From Flavipsychrobacter stenotrophus (lineage in GTDB: Bacteria; Bacteroidota; Bacteroidia; Chitinophagales; Chitinophagaceae), in NCBI RefSeq assembly GCF_002954265.1, contig NZ_PPSL01000006.1, positions 310,001 to 374,000 of the forward strand: 64,000 nucleotides of DNA, written 5' to 3'. The notes beneath the pieces are model-generated. The model was given only the letters and a program-made list of their open reading frames with translations, was not told the DNA's origin and made no database searches. Positions 45,371-53,654 of this stretch are shown here, piece by piece (the stretch's first letter is position 1; every line of letters starts with the position of its first letter). The position numbers and the translations under genes were made by a program.

Positions 45371-46618
45371 ATGCTCGACCGGCATTACACGGGACATAAC
45401 CATAGCCTTGGCGTAACCATGTCCGGAAGTGAAACAGACTTCTCAGCCATGTGCAACCGCATTGCAGAGCAGCTCTATAGCGCGAAGATCAATCAAGGTA
45501 CAATCCCAAAAGATATGTACGAGGCTACAGCCGGTGAGTTGATGGATGCCGTATTTAATGGCTTAGGCAAGCAGAAGACATTCACTTACGAAGACCCGCG
45601 CAATCTCCTGGTTGCACACCTCCGGCAGAATATCTATGCCTACAGCGCCGCTAAGTCTTTAACCGAAATGAAAGTCTTTAACGACCTCATGATTGACAAG
45701 GACGGCAAGCTAAAGCCATTCAAACAATACCGGGATGACGTAGCGAAGGCAGGATATACATTCAATGTAAACCACCTGCAAATCGACTACAACACCGCAC
45801 TTGCATCGGCCCAGGTGGCACAGTCATTCAATGAATTTGGTCCTGACGATTATATTGAAGTCCGCACCACCGGTGCAGAGAATGTGTGTCCTATTTGCGG
45901 CCAGCTCAACGGCTTTACCCGCCTGAAGAGCGCTACCATATGGGCCACGTTCTGCCCACCGTTCCATCAGCAGTGCAATTGCAAGCTCATACCCGGACAG
46001 CACCGTAATGTCAGGAAACACGATGCGCCTTTAAAAATGCTCAGGGAAGCCGGTGTAAAACCCTACTTCCAGTCCAATCCCGCCATCAATAAAGTAGTCT
46101 TTACCGATGACTACCCACACATGCAAAACCTTAAAAAAGGCACACCATTACATTGGGATAAGGCGTATAACCTACCATCATTAGACCGCATTTACATGGA
46201 TAAGTTACCTACCCCCGTTACCCTCAATACAAAGGCGGCAGCAAACGAGTGGTGGACCCAAAGGACAGGCACAAAAAAAGGAGAGTTCCTTGTAAAAGAC
46301 AAATTGGGTACAGTAATCAAAGTGGATAACAAATTTCGTAACCACGTATTTGAGCAAAACAAGGAAGCTCGGTTTACACACCTGGCCAACTTAGATGAGA
46401 TACTACAAGACCCTGACGAAATTTGGAGTACTAAAACTAAAAAAGGTAATCTCATCACAACATACATACGCTACTATGATAACTTCCCTTATTGTGTCCA
46501 GGTCGATGATGATCGCGCCTTTACCATGATGCGCTATGATATTATGGGGACCGGTAAACCAAATGAAAAGTCTTTAGAGCAAGACAGGTCCGGAGTACTT
46601 CTTCATAGAAATAATTAA
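45371..46618 (+). CDS. Mu gpF-like head morphogenesis protein with C-terminal nuclease-like domain
   Basis: 415 aa. Residues about 100-220 are the Mu gpF/SPP1 gp7 minor head domain, with its metal-binding pattern CPICG ... HQQCNCKLIPG. Beyond residue about 310 a separate domain begins (FLVKDKLGTVIKVDNKF ... NLDEILQDPDEIWST ... YDNFPYCVQVDD). It resembles the phage-associated Barnase/EndoU/ColicinE5/RelE-like nuclease (PBECR) domains often fused to gpF. The nuclease call is from pattern memory. An alternative start is ATG 45419. Confidence 0.75.
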   Translation: MLDRHYTGHNHSLGVTMSGSETDFSAMCNRIAEQLYSAKINQGTIPKDMYEATAGELMDAVFNGLGKQKTFTYEDPRNLLVAHLRQNIYAYSAAKSLTEMKVFNDLMIDKDGKLKPFKQYRDDVAKAGYTFNVNHLQIDYNTALASAQVAQSFNEFGPDDYIEVRTTGAENVCPICGQLNGFTRLKSATIWATFCPPFHQQCNCKLIPGQHRNVRKHDAPLKMLREAGVKPYFQSNPAINKVVFTDDYPHMQNLKKGTPLHWDKAYNLPSLDRIYMDKLPTPVTLNTKAAANEWWTQRTGTKKGEFLVKDKLGTVIKVDNKFRNHVFEQNKEARFTHLANLDEILQDPDEIWSTKTKKGNLITTYIRYYDNFPYCVQVDDDRAFTMMRYDIMGTGKPNEKSLEQDRSGVLLHRNN

Positions 46619-46744
46619 GCCATTGCGTTCCCGGTGAAATGCGTAAGACGGCATCATCGGCACAATGGCTTAATAACACCACAAATATATAAAATAACCG
46701 GCAAATTGAGCCATTGAGCTATTGAGCCATTCAGCCATTAAAAT
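46617..46744. other. Spacer with hairpin and GAGCCATT tandem repeats
   Basis: AAGCCATTG (46618 onward) pairs with CAATGGCTT (about 46663-46671). A short tandem array of (T)GAGC(C/T)ATT units follows at about 46706-46738, just before the gpG-like gene. No gene is seen. Confidence 0.5.
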
Positions 46745-47311
46745 ATGACACCCGAACAATTCAAACAGGAAACCGAAAGAAGAGCAAGGCAGCTGGAGAA
46801 CTATGTCCTGCACGTTTTCCCTGTCAGGGCGGGTAAAATGGCGCTCCGGTTTATAGATGGCAACTTTCATGCTCAGGGATGGCAGGGGGCCACATTTCAG
46901 CCGTGGGCGCCCAACAAAACAAGAACGCGCATACTTGTCAAGCGCGCCTTTCTCCTGCGCAGCTTCCATTATACACCCAGGCAGGGAGAGGTAAGGATAT
47001 TTAGCAATTCGCCTTATGCCTACGTTCACAATTTCGGTTTTCATGGCAAGGTTACCGTTAAGGCATATACCAGGCACAAATACGCAGCTAAGAAAATTGG
47101 CACTGGCCGGTTCAATAAAAACGGCACTGAGCGACAGAAGACAATACACATGATCACCGATTCTACTGAAGTAAGATCTCACACCAGGACAATGAACATA
47201 AAGCAACGTCAGTTCATGCCAAAAGATCAAAACGACAGTCCGATATTCAACAATGCCCTGAAGCGGGAGATCACCCGGGAACTAAAAAACATCTTTGATC
47301 CAAAAACTTAA
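46745..47311 (+). CDS. Virion morphogenesis protein, Mu gpG-like
   Basis: 188 aa. FQPWAPNKTRTRILVKRAFLLRSF and YAYVHNFGFHG are close to the pattern of the phage virion morphogenesis family (gpG/P2 gpS), which joins head to tail. Basic protein. Confidence 0.75.
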   Translation: MTPEQFKQETERRARQLENYVLHVFPVRAGKMALRFIDGNFHAQGWQGATFQPWAPNKTRTRILVKRAFLLRSFHYTPRQGEVRIFSNSPYAYVHNFGFHGKVTVKAYTRHKYAAKKIGTGRFNKNGTERQKTIHMITDSTEVRSHTRTMNIKQRQFMPKDQNDSPIFNNALKREITRELKNIFDPKT

Positions 47312-47316
47312 AAAAC

Positions 47317-47901
47317 ATGAACAGCCAAAACGCAAACATCTTTCTTGCCATACAGCAGCGCATCGAATCACTGGTCGATAGCAGTAACAGCAACAAACGT
47401 TACTTCGCTACTATCGACATGGACCTCCAGCAGCTCAATTTCGATCAGCCACCAATTAAATTTCCTGCAAGCCTTATCGGCGGGTTCAATTTCGACTATA
47501 AGCACGGCGGCCAGCTTGCCCGTTTTGGCTCAGGCCAGATCACAGTAAAAACATGCTTCACCCCCTACAGCTCCAGCAGCAACCTCACTCCTCAGCAATA
47601 CCGCGAAAAGGCGCTCAACTATTTCAACCTCGACCAGATCATTTACCTATCCCTACACGGTTGGAAACCCGAATACATTGTTGATGGTGTTGATCAGCTT
47701 GCCAATGTTACCGGACACCTTATGTGCGTCAGTGAACGTAGACTGCCCCGTAACGATGATATTATCGTTACGGAGCAAACATTCATGTTGGGTAAAGACG
47801 ACTACAGCGCAAAACCTGTAAAGGGCTTAGTCCCACGCCCAGAGGTTAAGGTCATCACCGATGGAGAACATGCAGAAGAATTCGGTAACGAGTACAACTA
47901 G
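47317..47901 (+). CDS. Phage neck/tail-completion-type protein
   Basis: 194 aa, 5 bp after the gpG-like gene. Alpha/beta with a well-defined core but no family recognised. Tail terminator (Mu gp37) is the expected function at this place, by position only. Confidence 0.45.
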   Translation: MNSQNANIFLAIQQRIESLVDSSNSNKRYFATIDMDLQQLNFDQPPIKFPASLIGGFNFDYKHGGQLARFGSGQITVKTCFTPYSSSSNLTPQQYREKALNYFNLDQIIYLSLHGWKPEYIVDGVDQLANVTGHLMCVSERRLPRNDDIIVTEQTFMLGKDDYSAKPVKGLVPRPEVKVITDGEHAEEFGNEYN

Positions 47902-47930
47902 TTTATATTTTAAAAACACAAAGCAACAAC

Positions 47931-48617
47931 ATGAAGAAGATCTTGATTGCCATTTTAATAGTGGCCACACACGCACCGGCATTCGCCCAGTCCCAAACTA
48001 TTAGCCAGGAAAACACCACCCTGAAGAATACCGTTGATACCGGTATAACAAACAAAAATGCGGTTAACAAGGTTCGGGCGGCTACAGAGGGCGCAATTAT
48101 GAAAAAGGTAGTAGACTATGCTCTAAAGGTCTACGATTCCACCAAGGCATCACTTGAAACGAAACTGGATAAAACGGACAGAACCATTTTTGCAACTACC
48201 TACAGTCGCGATACCCTGAGCACTAATATCAGGAACTGGGTAAGGGAATTCATTGCGTCTGACGGCACCGATATTCAAACTATCGCTTTCGGATCGCCAT
48301 ACTCCAGTACTGTGCAGGTACCCATCAGTGCCAAAGTAACTATCGTTAAGGTTACAAACATTATGTTCGGCCCATCAACCATTGCCTCCGCTCCTGGTAA
48401 TAATGTGGGCGATCTGCTGTATTATATTATTGAGGGAAGTGGCAGCCAGAATTATAGTGTAATATATGGCGCACCCTTTGCCCCGTTCGAGGGCCGCTAC
48501 AAAGGGCCGGTGAGCTTCCAGCCACAAGCGGTTAGTTTGGTCGCCAATTCTACTAGCTTATGGGTTTGGGATGGGGCTTACTGGAATCTTGTCTCACACT
48601 CCGAAAATTACAATTAG
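47931..48617 (+). CDS. Exported phage protein of unknown function
   Basis: 228 aa. Signal peptide MKKILIAILIVATHAPAFA, cleavage near AFA-QS. A helical part (residues 25-90) is followed by a beta domain. Last gene of the rightward operon, ahead of a strong terminator. Third phage protein of this kind in the element. Confidence 0.65.
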   Translation: MKKILIAILIVATHAPAFAQSQTISQENTTLKNTVDTGITNKNAVNKVRAATEGAIMKKVVDYALKVYDSTKASLETKLDKTDRTIFATTYSRDTLSTNIRNWVREFIASDGTDIQTIAFGSPYSSTVQVPISAKVTIVKVTNIMFGPSTIASAPGNNVGDLLYYIIEGSGSQNYSVIYGAPFAPFEGRYKGPVSFQPQAVSLVANSTSLWVWDGAYWNLVSHSENYN

Positions 48618-48628
48618 CGCATGCCAAT

Positions 48629-48657
48629 AAAAAAGCCCCTATCACAGGGGCTTTTTT
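48629..48657. terminator. Strong bidirectional terminator
   Basis: AAAAAAGCCCCT pairs perfectly with AGGGGCTTTTTT over a 5-nt loop. It separates the rightward head operon from the converging Zn-ribbon gene. Confidence 0.9.
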
Positions 48658-48676
48658 ATTATATCAGCTATTTTAA

Positions 48677-49024
48677 CTACCACGTATAATTACATTGCAA
48701 ACACTTTCTCTTGATCTTATTCGCTCCTACTGCACCAAACAACAACCCAAATACCCACATAATAACGGAGAACGGCAACATGAGCAAAGCCATCAGGCAA
48801 CCCTTACCGGCACTATAGCCCTTTTTATAAGCATGAATACTCTCGCTTCCACACTTCGGGCAGGTCACTACCTTTCCAACCACTGGCTGATCCTCATTTT
48901 TATAATCAGCCCATTTCTTCAGCCGTGCAGCCTCTTTATCATCTACCGTTAGTCCAGCACCACAGCTATTGCAGAACTTTGCACTATCAGCATTATCTTT
49001 CATACAACCAGGACACATTTTCAT
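48677..49024 (-). CDS. Zinc-ribbon membrane protein
   Basis: 115 aa. Double zinc ribbon at the N-terminus (CPGC, CNSC), another CPKC motif at mid-protein and CLQC at the end, with one hydrophobic segment (LMALLMLPFSVIMWVFGLLFG). Likely an accessory (moron) gene at the end of the leftward early/middle region. Confidence 0.65.
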   Translation of the reverse strand: MKMCPGCMKDNADSAKFCNSCGAGLTVDDKEAARLKKWADYKNEDQPVVGKVVTCPKCGSESIHAYKKGYSAGKGCLMALLMLPFSVIMWVFGLLFGAVGANKIKRKCLQCNYTW

Positions 49025-49098
49025 GACGTGAGTTATTTTTTACAATTATACAATAAATACGCAGTCTATCTACTATCTACTAACGACTATCTACTGGT

Positions 49099-49665
49099 TT
49101 AAACAGCATTTAAATAGGCTTTATACACCTTTTCAATTTGAGTGATCAGCACGCTCAGCTCTTCACTGCAATGATCATTAAGCGGCTTCTTATACTTACC
49201 ATACGTCACACACCACCCATTCACCTGCTCCATATCTAGCTTTCTCCTGGGCGGTTGTTCCGAAGACATGGTAAGTGTCGCCTTCTTGTTCACACTGCTG
49301 GTATTCACCCCCTCATACCAACCCAGCAAATGGGCAAAGTGCAATATCTTCCTTCGTTTTTTATCCTCTTCAGGATTCACCTTAAGTTTCTGTTCTTTCT
49401 TCGGCGTTGATCCTAGCTGCACAGTATTTGTATTTCCCGTCCGGGTCAATCGCTCCAGCGCTGCAATCATATCCTTTGCTTCCTTCCAGCTTAGCGCAGT
49501 GGTGCTGGTAGCTCTGCCGTCAGTATAATCGCGTACTAGGTTCTCTTTATACCGCTTCATTTCGCCCTTATCTTCCAGTCCGGGTATCTGTGACAGTAGC
49601 ACATGTATCTTGGCTATTTGCCCCTTATTTACCAGATATTCACCAGTATAGTTTGCTTTGCTCAT
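49099..49665 (-). CDS. GemA-like regulatory protein (Mu gp16, DUF1018)
   Basis: 188 aa. N-terminal helical region with KGQIAKIHVLLSQ and a C-terminal helical region that includes KILHFAHLLGWY fits the gp16/GemA family. In Mu this protein modulates host gene expression. The first T of the 19-bp motif copy at 49097 lies beyond its stop. Confidence 0.65.
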   Translation of the reverse strand: MSKANYTGEYLVNKGQIAKIHVLLSQIPGLEDKGEMKRYKENLVRDYTDGRATSTTALSWKEAKDMIAALERLTRTGNTNTVQLGSTPKKEQKLKVNPEEDKKRRKILHFAHLLGWYEGVNTSSVNKKATLTMSSEQPPRRKLDMEQVNGWCVTYGKYKKPLNDHCSEELSVLITQIEKVYKAYLNAV

Positions 49666-49774
49666 CCAATTAATTTTTGTGTTATTAACTAAGTAGAAGC
49701 CCGGCTATGGCGAAAAACGGCAGCTAGTATAGCCCTGTGCGGTAGCGCGATTTTTTAGCCCGGCGCTTTCTTTG

Positions 49775-49806
49775 TTACTTTCTTTACGCTGTAGTAAAGA
49801 AAGTAA
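49775..49806. terminator. Hairpin with perfect 12-bp stem
   Basis: TTACTTTCTTTA pairs with TAAAGAAAGTAA across 8 nt, just downstream of the stop at 49811 on the minus strand. No U-tract follows, so it may be a repeat-derived hairpin. Confidence 0.5.
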
Positions 49807-49810
49807 AAGC

Positions 49811-50182
49811 CTATTTATCAAAGTCAGGAAACGTTTCACTCCATACCATTCGTGGCCACCGCTCTCTGAACCATTCCAGATCCGGCCTTTGCGCCTTCAG
49901 CTTACCCAACTCTACATCTAGCGTATCCACTACCTCTTTAATGCGTGTCGGCGACAAGTCAAAATCTTGGATCATAAGTTTCATTACCACCTCATTTTTC
50001 ACAAGGGGAAAGAAATGCCGATAGTAGAACAACCTCGCAGCCAGCTTTCTATTACGAGCTTCCGCCAGCTCCATTATTCTGCCGGGCTTCCTTGGCGCAT
50101 CAGGCACCACACCAAACAGGTCCACACTGGATACCACCTCCGGTTCAGGCAACAGACTATCAAACGCTTTATCCCCTTTCAT
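49811..50182 (-). CDS. Hypothetical early/middle phage protein
   Basis: 123 aa with a helical C-terminal half (LMIQDFDLSPTRIKEVVDTL ... WFRERWPRMVW). Overlaps the upstream gene by 4 bp. Mu has its middle regulator Mor near here, but no homology is visible. Confidence 0.5.
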   Translation of the reverse strand: MKGDKAFDSLLPEPEVVSSVDLFGVVPDAPRKPGRIMELAEARNRKLAARLFYYRHFFPLVKNEVVMKLMIQDFDLSPTRIKEVVDTLDVELGKLKAQRPDLEWFRERWPRMVWSETFPDFDK

Positions 50183-50655
50183 TTGCTGAATTTTTCTTCT
50201 TTGTCTTTTTTCTCTTTCAGATACACTTTAAACCATTCGTCCCTAAAATGCCCGCGCAGGTATGTGTCAGGGTATTGTTGATTGTACCAGGGCGATTGCT
50301 TGCAGTACCATTGGTAGGAGAACATGTTTGCATGCACATACCGCTTATCGTAGGCTGCTTTGGCCTTCCATAGCTTATCCGCAATCAGCTTATTCCGGGC
50401 GTGGTCAAATATTAACCAGAAACGATCGAACGACAGATCATCGTCTATTTTGATGGTCGTTCTGCCTTCCGCCTTCACCCATGCATTGAACGATTCGTGA
50501 GTAAGTGCATTTCTGAGAGACTTAAGAACCGATTCCCGCTGATCCTGTGGCATCTTGTATGCGCAGTTTTTAAACTCTATCAGGAAACCATCCTGATCAT
50601 ACTCATACATCAGGTACCCCTCAAACTTTTTAGATATAAGTACATATTTATGCAT
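50179..50655 (-). CDS. Hypothetical phage protein
   Basis: 158 aa, rich in Lys, Trp and Tyr (MFSYQWYCKQSPWYNQQY). Nucleic-acid binding is possible from the composition. Followed by the 123-aa gene with 4-bp overlap. Confidence 0.5.
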   Translation of the reverse strand: MHKYVLISKKFEGYLMYEYDQDGFLIEFKNCAYKMPQDQRESVLKSLRNALTHESFNAWVKAEGRTTIKIDDDLSFDRFWLIFDHARNKLIADKLWKAKAAYDKRYVHANMFSYQWYCKQSPWYNQQYPDTYLRGHFRDEWFKVYLKEKKDKEEKFSK

Positions 50656-50656
50656 A

Positions 50657-51391
50657 TCAATTCTTCTTTTGCATTTCCAATTCCCTTTGTTGCTCTATCG
50701 CCTCATCGTGCCAGTTATGCACCACCTCCATTTCTTGTTCAGCCTTCTTAAAAAACAGCGGATCTACTCGTCTGGCCTCTTTGAAGTACACTACATAGTT
50801 ACCGCTACCGCCAACCCTGTTTTTCATCTTACGGGCTATATACTTAAATACCCTCACCGAAAACTTACCATCATATTCAATTTTCTGACCGACTTTGCTT
50901 TCAGGTGCGCCATTTTTCTCATGGCTCAGGAAGATGATCCCTTTCTTACCTCCGTACTTTTCCTTCAGGTAGTAATATTCCTCTGGTGTTATGTCTAAGT
51001 AATCCAGGCTATCAATGAACACAAATTCAGGGGTACTGCGCTTGCTTAGGTAATCGTCCAGCTCCTGAAACTTGGTCTTCCCCTTTTGCCTTTTTTGTAG
51101 TGGATCAATCGGTAGGAACTTGCCAGCCTCTTCTTGCATATTGTTTCTGATAGAGGCCATCTGAAAATCAAAATCATGTCCCTGCTCGTAACTCAGCCAG
51201 GCCACCCGCCCAAATTTGCAGAGGTATTTTGCTAACCGGATGCAGAACTCTGTTTTCCCCTGTCCGCTCTTCCCGTAAATGATCCCGATAAAATTGAGAG
51301 CCAGGTTACCAATGAAAAACAGCCATTCATCTTTAAACCCCAAAAACTTAAATTTCTTCTTATGAAACTGATCTATACCTAATACCTTCAT
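50657..51391 (-). CDS. RecA/DnaB-like P-loop ATPase
   Basis: 244 aa. Walker A GKSGQGKT (40-47) follows IIY, and Walker B is FVFIDSLDYLD. Fold resembles RecA-like ATPases of phage replication or recombination. It is coded downstream of the DGR in the same direction; a role in DNA transactions of the phage is likely, a link to the DGR is open. Confidence 0.75.
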   Translation of the reverse strand: MKVLGIDQFHKKKFKFLGFKDEWLFFIGNLALNFIGIIYGKSGQGKTEFCIRLAKYLCKFGRVAWLSYEQGHDFDFQMASIRNNMQEEAGKFLPIDPLQKRQKGKTKFQELDDYLSKRSTPEFVFIDSLDYLDITPEEYYYLKEKYGGKKGIIFLSHEKNGAPESKVGQKIEYDGKFSVRVFKYIARKMKNRVGGSGNYVVYFKEARRVDPLFFKKAEQEMEVVHNWHDEAIEQQRELEMQKKN

Positions 51392-51407
51392 TTTTCGATA
51401 GTGTTAT

Positions 51408-51788
51408 TTAGTACTTAAAATCTGTCCAGTGGATTATCTTACCCTCAAAGTCCTCATCGAACCACTCCATAAACTCACCCATGGTCTTAAATCCATCATT
51501 TCTCGCCAGTTCCAGCACCGAAGCATCATCCAGCCGCTTGCTATCAACAATGATCACAGGAGCCAGTACCTCACCCGGCACCTTTCCGTAATACCGTATC
51601 TCTACATGCTGTAGCCTGGTAACTACCAGATCATCACGAAAGCACTCATACGCCTTAGTCCTTACACCCGTGGCCATCTGTATTTTCATACCTACCTTCC
51701 ACCTGCCGGGCTTATCCTCGCGCATGCTGTGCAGCTTACTGCCATCCATCAGCTTCGGCTTAAACGGCTTTTTAAATCCTAGTATCAT
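51408..51788 (-). CDS. ASCH-like small protein
   Basis: 126 aa from ATG 51788 (MILGFKKPFKPKLMDGSK); an in-frame ATG at 51830 is less likely. SKLHSMREDKPGRWKVGMKIQMATGVRTK resembles ASCH-type beta-barrel proteins that bind RNA or modified nucleotides. Tentative. Confidence 0.6.
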   Translation of the reverse strand: MILGFKKPFKPKLMDGSKLHSMREDKPGRWKVGMKIQMATGVRTKAYECFRDDLVVTRLQHVEIRYYGKVPGEVLAPVIIVDSKRLDDASVLELARNDGFKTMGEFMEWFDEDFEGKIIHWTDFKY

Positions 51789-51801
51789 AATTATTGGTTG
51801 T

Positions 51802-52095
51802 TTAAGTGAATTGAAAAGACCCATCATCATTTTCCACTATAGTAGTACTGATCGGGAAATTGTCCTTTGATACTTTCTGTATAACATCTATCAGGTGTTT
51901 CGACCCGGTAAATACTACATGCTTGCTATTGTTAACTTCTATTTGCAAATGCAGGCACTTATCAGTGTATTTGCTATTTTGTATTTTGTAGTCGTGTACT
52001 ACTATCTGCTTATTGAGCACCTTACCAATCTTCACCTTATCTCCTGTAAAATGCTCACGTTCGCTTTTTATATTTAATTCTGAGAATGTTTTCAT
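51802..52095 (-). CDS. DGR-associated conserved small protein
   Basis: 97 aa. MKTFSELNIK ... GKVLNKQIVVHDYKIQNSKY ... CLHLQIEVNNSKHVVFTGSK suggests a small beta-barrel. Its 5' end overlaps the RT gene by 41 bp, implying coupled translation. From memory, similar proteins adjoin RT genes in Bacteroidota phages. It does not look like the four-helix Avd protein; it could be an alternative accessory factor or a single-strand-binding protein. Confidence 0.6.
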   Translation of the reverse strand: MKTFSELNIKSEREHFTGDKVKIGKVLNKQIVVHDYKIQNSKYTDKCLHLQIEVNNSKHVVFTGSKHLIDVIQKVSKDNFPISTTIVENDDGSFQFT

Positions 52096-53041
52096 TGGTT
52101 AATTTTTTCTCCAGATGCTTTCCATCCGCATGTGTCAACCAGCCTTTATAGGCTGCAATAGACTGCATATCAGGATTAGAGGCCATCATGCGCGCAAAGC
52201 TCTTTTTTATGGATTTTCGGATTAGTGTATGTGAATGATAAATTTTATACCCTACAAAGTCAAGACCTCTGGTATCTATCGGGAAAACTTGGTAATTGTC
52301 TTTTACTTCAAGGTTCAGATTACATTCCATGTATTCCCTGATCAGCGCGAGCACTCTGTGTAGTTCATTTTTATTGCTACTTAGTATTACCAGATCATCA
52401 GCATACCTGAAGTAGTATTTTACTTTCACTACTTCTTTCAGCCAGTGATCAAAATAGCTTAGGTAGAAATTAGCAAGAAACTGGCTCAGGTAGTTGCCGA
52501 TAGGTAAACCCTCTGCGCTGTCAATGATCTCGTCAAGCAGCCAAAGTAGATCAGCATCCTTTATTTTACGCCTTAATAGCGCTTTCAATATGTCGTGATC
52601 TATACTAGGGTAAAACTTCCGTATATCCAGCTTCAGACAATACTGTGTGTTTTGCTTGTCTTTAAATGCTTTTTTAACCGCCTTTAAAGCTCCGTGGATA
52701 CCTCTACCTGTTATGCAGCTATATGTGTCCGCTGTAAACAGTTTCATTAGCACTGGTTCCAGCACTACCATTATTGCATGGTGTACAATCCTGTCAGGGT
52801 AGTAAGGCAGCTTGCTCACTATTCTTTCCTTCGGATCAGTTATTTTAAAGGTCACATACTTTGATGTATGATAGCTGCGTGTCACCAGTGATCTATGAAT
52901 AGCCAGTATATTGTCTTCCCTGTTGGCATCATGCGCTATGATCTCCTTTTTGTTGCGTTTCCTTTTACGAGCCAGCATATCTGCCACTTCTAGGTTATGC
53001 ACGCTGCATATCTCTTCGTATATGTTATTTATTCTTTTCAT
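52055..53041 (-). CDS. DGR reverse transcriptase
   Basis: 328 aa from ATG 53041 (an in-frame TTG at 53080 is less likely). RT motifs in order: LDIRKFYPSID (139-149), the DGR-typical IGNYLSQ (181-187) and the catalytic YADD (213-216). LDFVGYKIY follows. Group II introns and retrons carry different residues at the IGNxxSQ site, which supports a DGR enzyme. It would copy the TR RNA just upstream with adenine errors and send the cDNA to the VRs. Confidence 0.93.
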   Translation of the reverse strand: MKRINNIYEEICSVHNLEVADMLARKRKRNKKEIIAHDANREDNILAIHRSLVTRSYHTSKYVTFKITDPKERIVSKLPYYPDRIVHHAIMVVLEPVLMKLFTADTYSCITGRGIHGALKAVKKAFKDKQNTQYCLKLDIRKFYPSIDHDILKALLRRKIKDADLLWLLDEIIDSAEGLPIGNYLSQFLANFYLSYFDHWLKEVVKVKYYFRYADDLVILSSNKNELHRVLALIREYMECNLNLEVKDNYQVFPIDTRGLDFVGYKIYHSHTLIRKSIKKSFARMMASNPDMQSIAAYKGWLTHADGKHLEKKLTNENILRIKYKKRT

Positions 53042-53147
53042 AGCCTTTGCTTTGTTGGTCTTTTTCCCTTTCGGTACCAAAGCCCGTTGTTAAGCGTAAT
53101 TTTTTGCCATGTTGGCAAGGCTTGCACTGTTTATTTATAAGCAATGT

Positions 53148-53213
53148 GGGCACCGACATTCGTGTTCGTGTTCTCGTTGTCGTAGTCGTTCAGAACCCAA
53201 CCGGAACCGGGAA
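53148..53213 (-). ncRNA. DGR template repeat (TR)
   Basis: 66-bp core in the non-coding gap between RT and target gene 1. Read in the target frame it gives GSGWVL followed by N-D-Y-D-N-E-N-T-N-T-N and VGA. All 16 coding-strand adenines of the core fall in this stretch. The 10 nt after it (GTCGGTGCCC) match the VRs; beyond that TR diverges, as expected for the TR/VR difference at the initiation-of-homing side. Confidence 0.92.
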
Positions 53214-53255
53214 ACGGAACACCCTCGTCAGGCATACAGCGCGCCACCTTTAATA

Positions 53256-53624
53256 TTATTCACCTTCACCCAGTAGGTCTCGGTACAGGTCTATGAAGGT
53301 TCCACCCATCTCCATTGCCAGGGCGCTCGTTTTGAGGGCGAGGCGGGCACCGACATACGTGCACGCGTACCCGCCGACGTAGCCGTCCAGAACCCAACCG
53401 GAACCGGGAACATACTCAAACCATGGGAAGTACTTATACTGGCTCCTTTCGGCATAATTGGCTTTCCACCCATCATTGTTCGCTTTTACCAGTATTTGCA
53501 GCTTATACTGTGCTATCACTCCTTTTTGCTCCTCAGTGGGCAGCATCGATACGTCTGGCAGCTCTGTGCCAATTTTAAGGTGAGCACATGCAGCCTCAAA
53601 ACTTGTGAATTTTACTTCTTTCAT
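53256..53624 (-). CDS. DGR target protein 1
   Basis: 122 aa, no signal peptide. The variable residues are 80-90 (D-G-Y-V-G-G-Y-A-C-T-Y), flanked by YFPWFEYVPGSGWVL before and VGARLALK after. The conserved C-terminal helix (FIDLYRDLL) follows, so VR is internal rather than terminal. VGARLAL resembles the VGFRLA of C-type-lectin-fold DGR targets. The closest relative is target protein 2 next to it. Confidence 0.9.
   Translation of the reverse strand: MKEVKFTSFEAACAHLKIGTELPDVSMLPTEEQKGVIAQYKLQILVKANNDGWKANYAERSQYKYFPWFEYVPGSGWVLDGYVGGYACTYVGARLALKTSALAMEMGGTFIDLYRDLLGEGE
53345..53410 (-). repeat. DGR variable repeat VR1
   Basis: 66-bp core with 11 differences from TR. All 11 correspond to adenines of the TR on the coding strand. 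Confidence 0.92.
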
Positions 53625-53654
53625 TTTTTATTTGTTGATTGATTAAATGAATAA

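Noticed and set aside
53291-53476. Minus-strand 61-aa frame over VR1
   Set aside because: Wrong frame relative to target protein 1, whose paralogue conserves the real frame.
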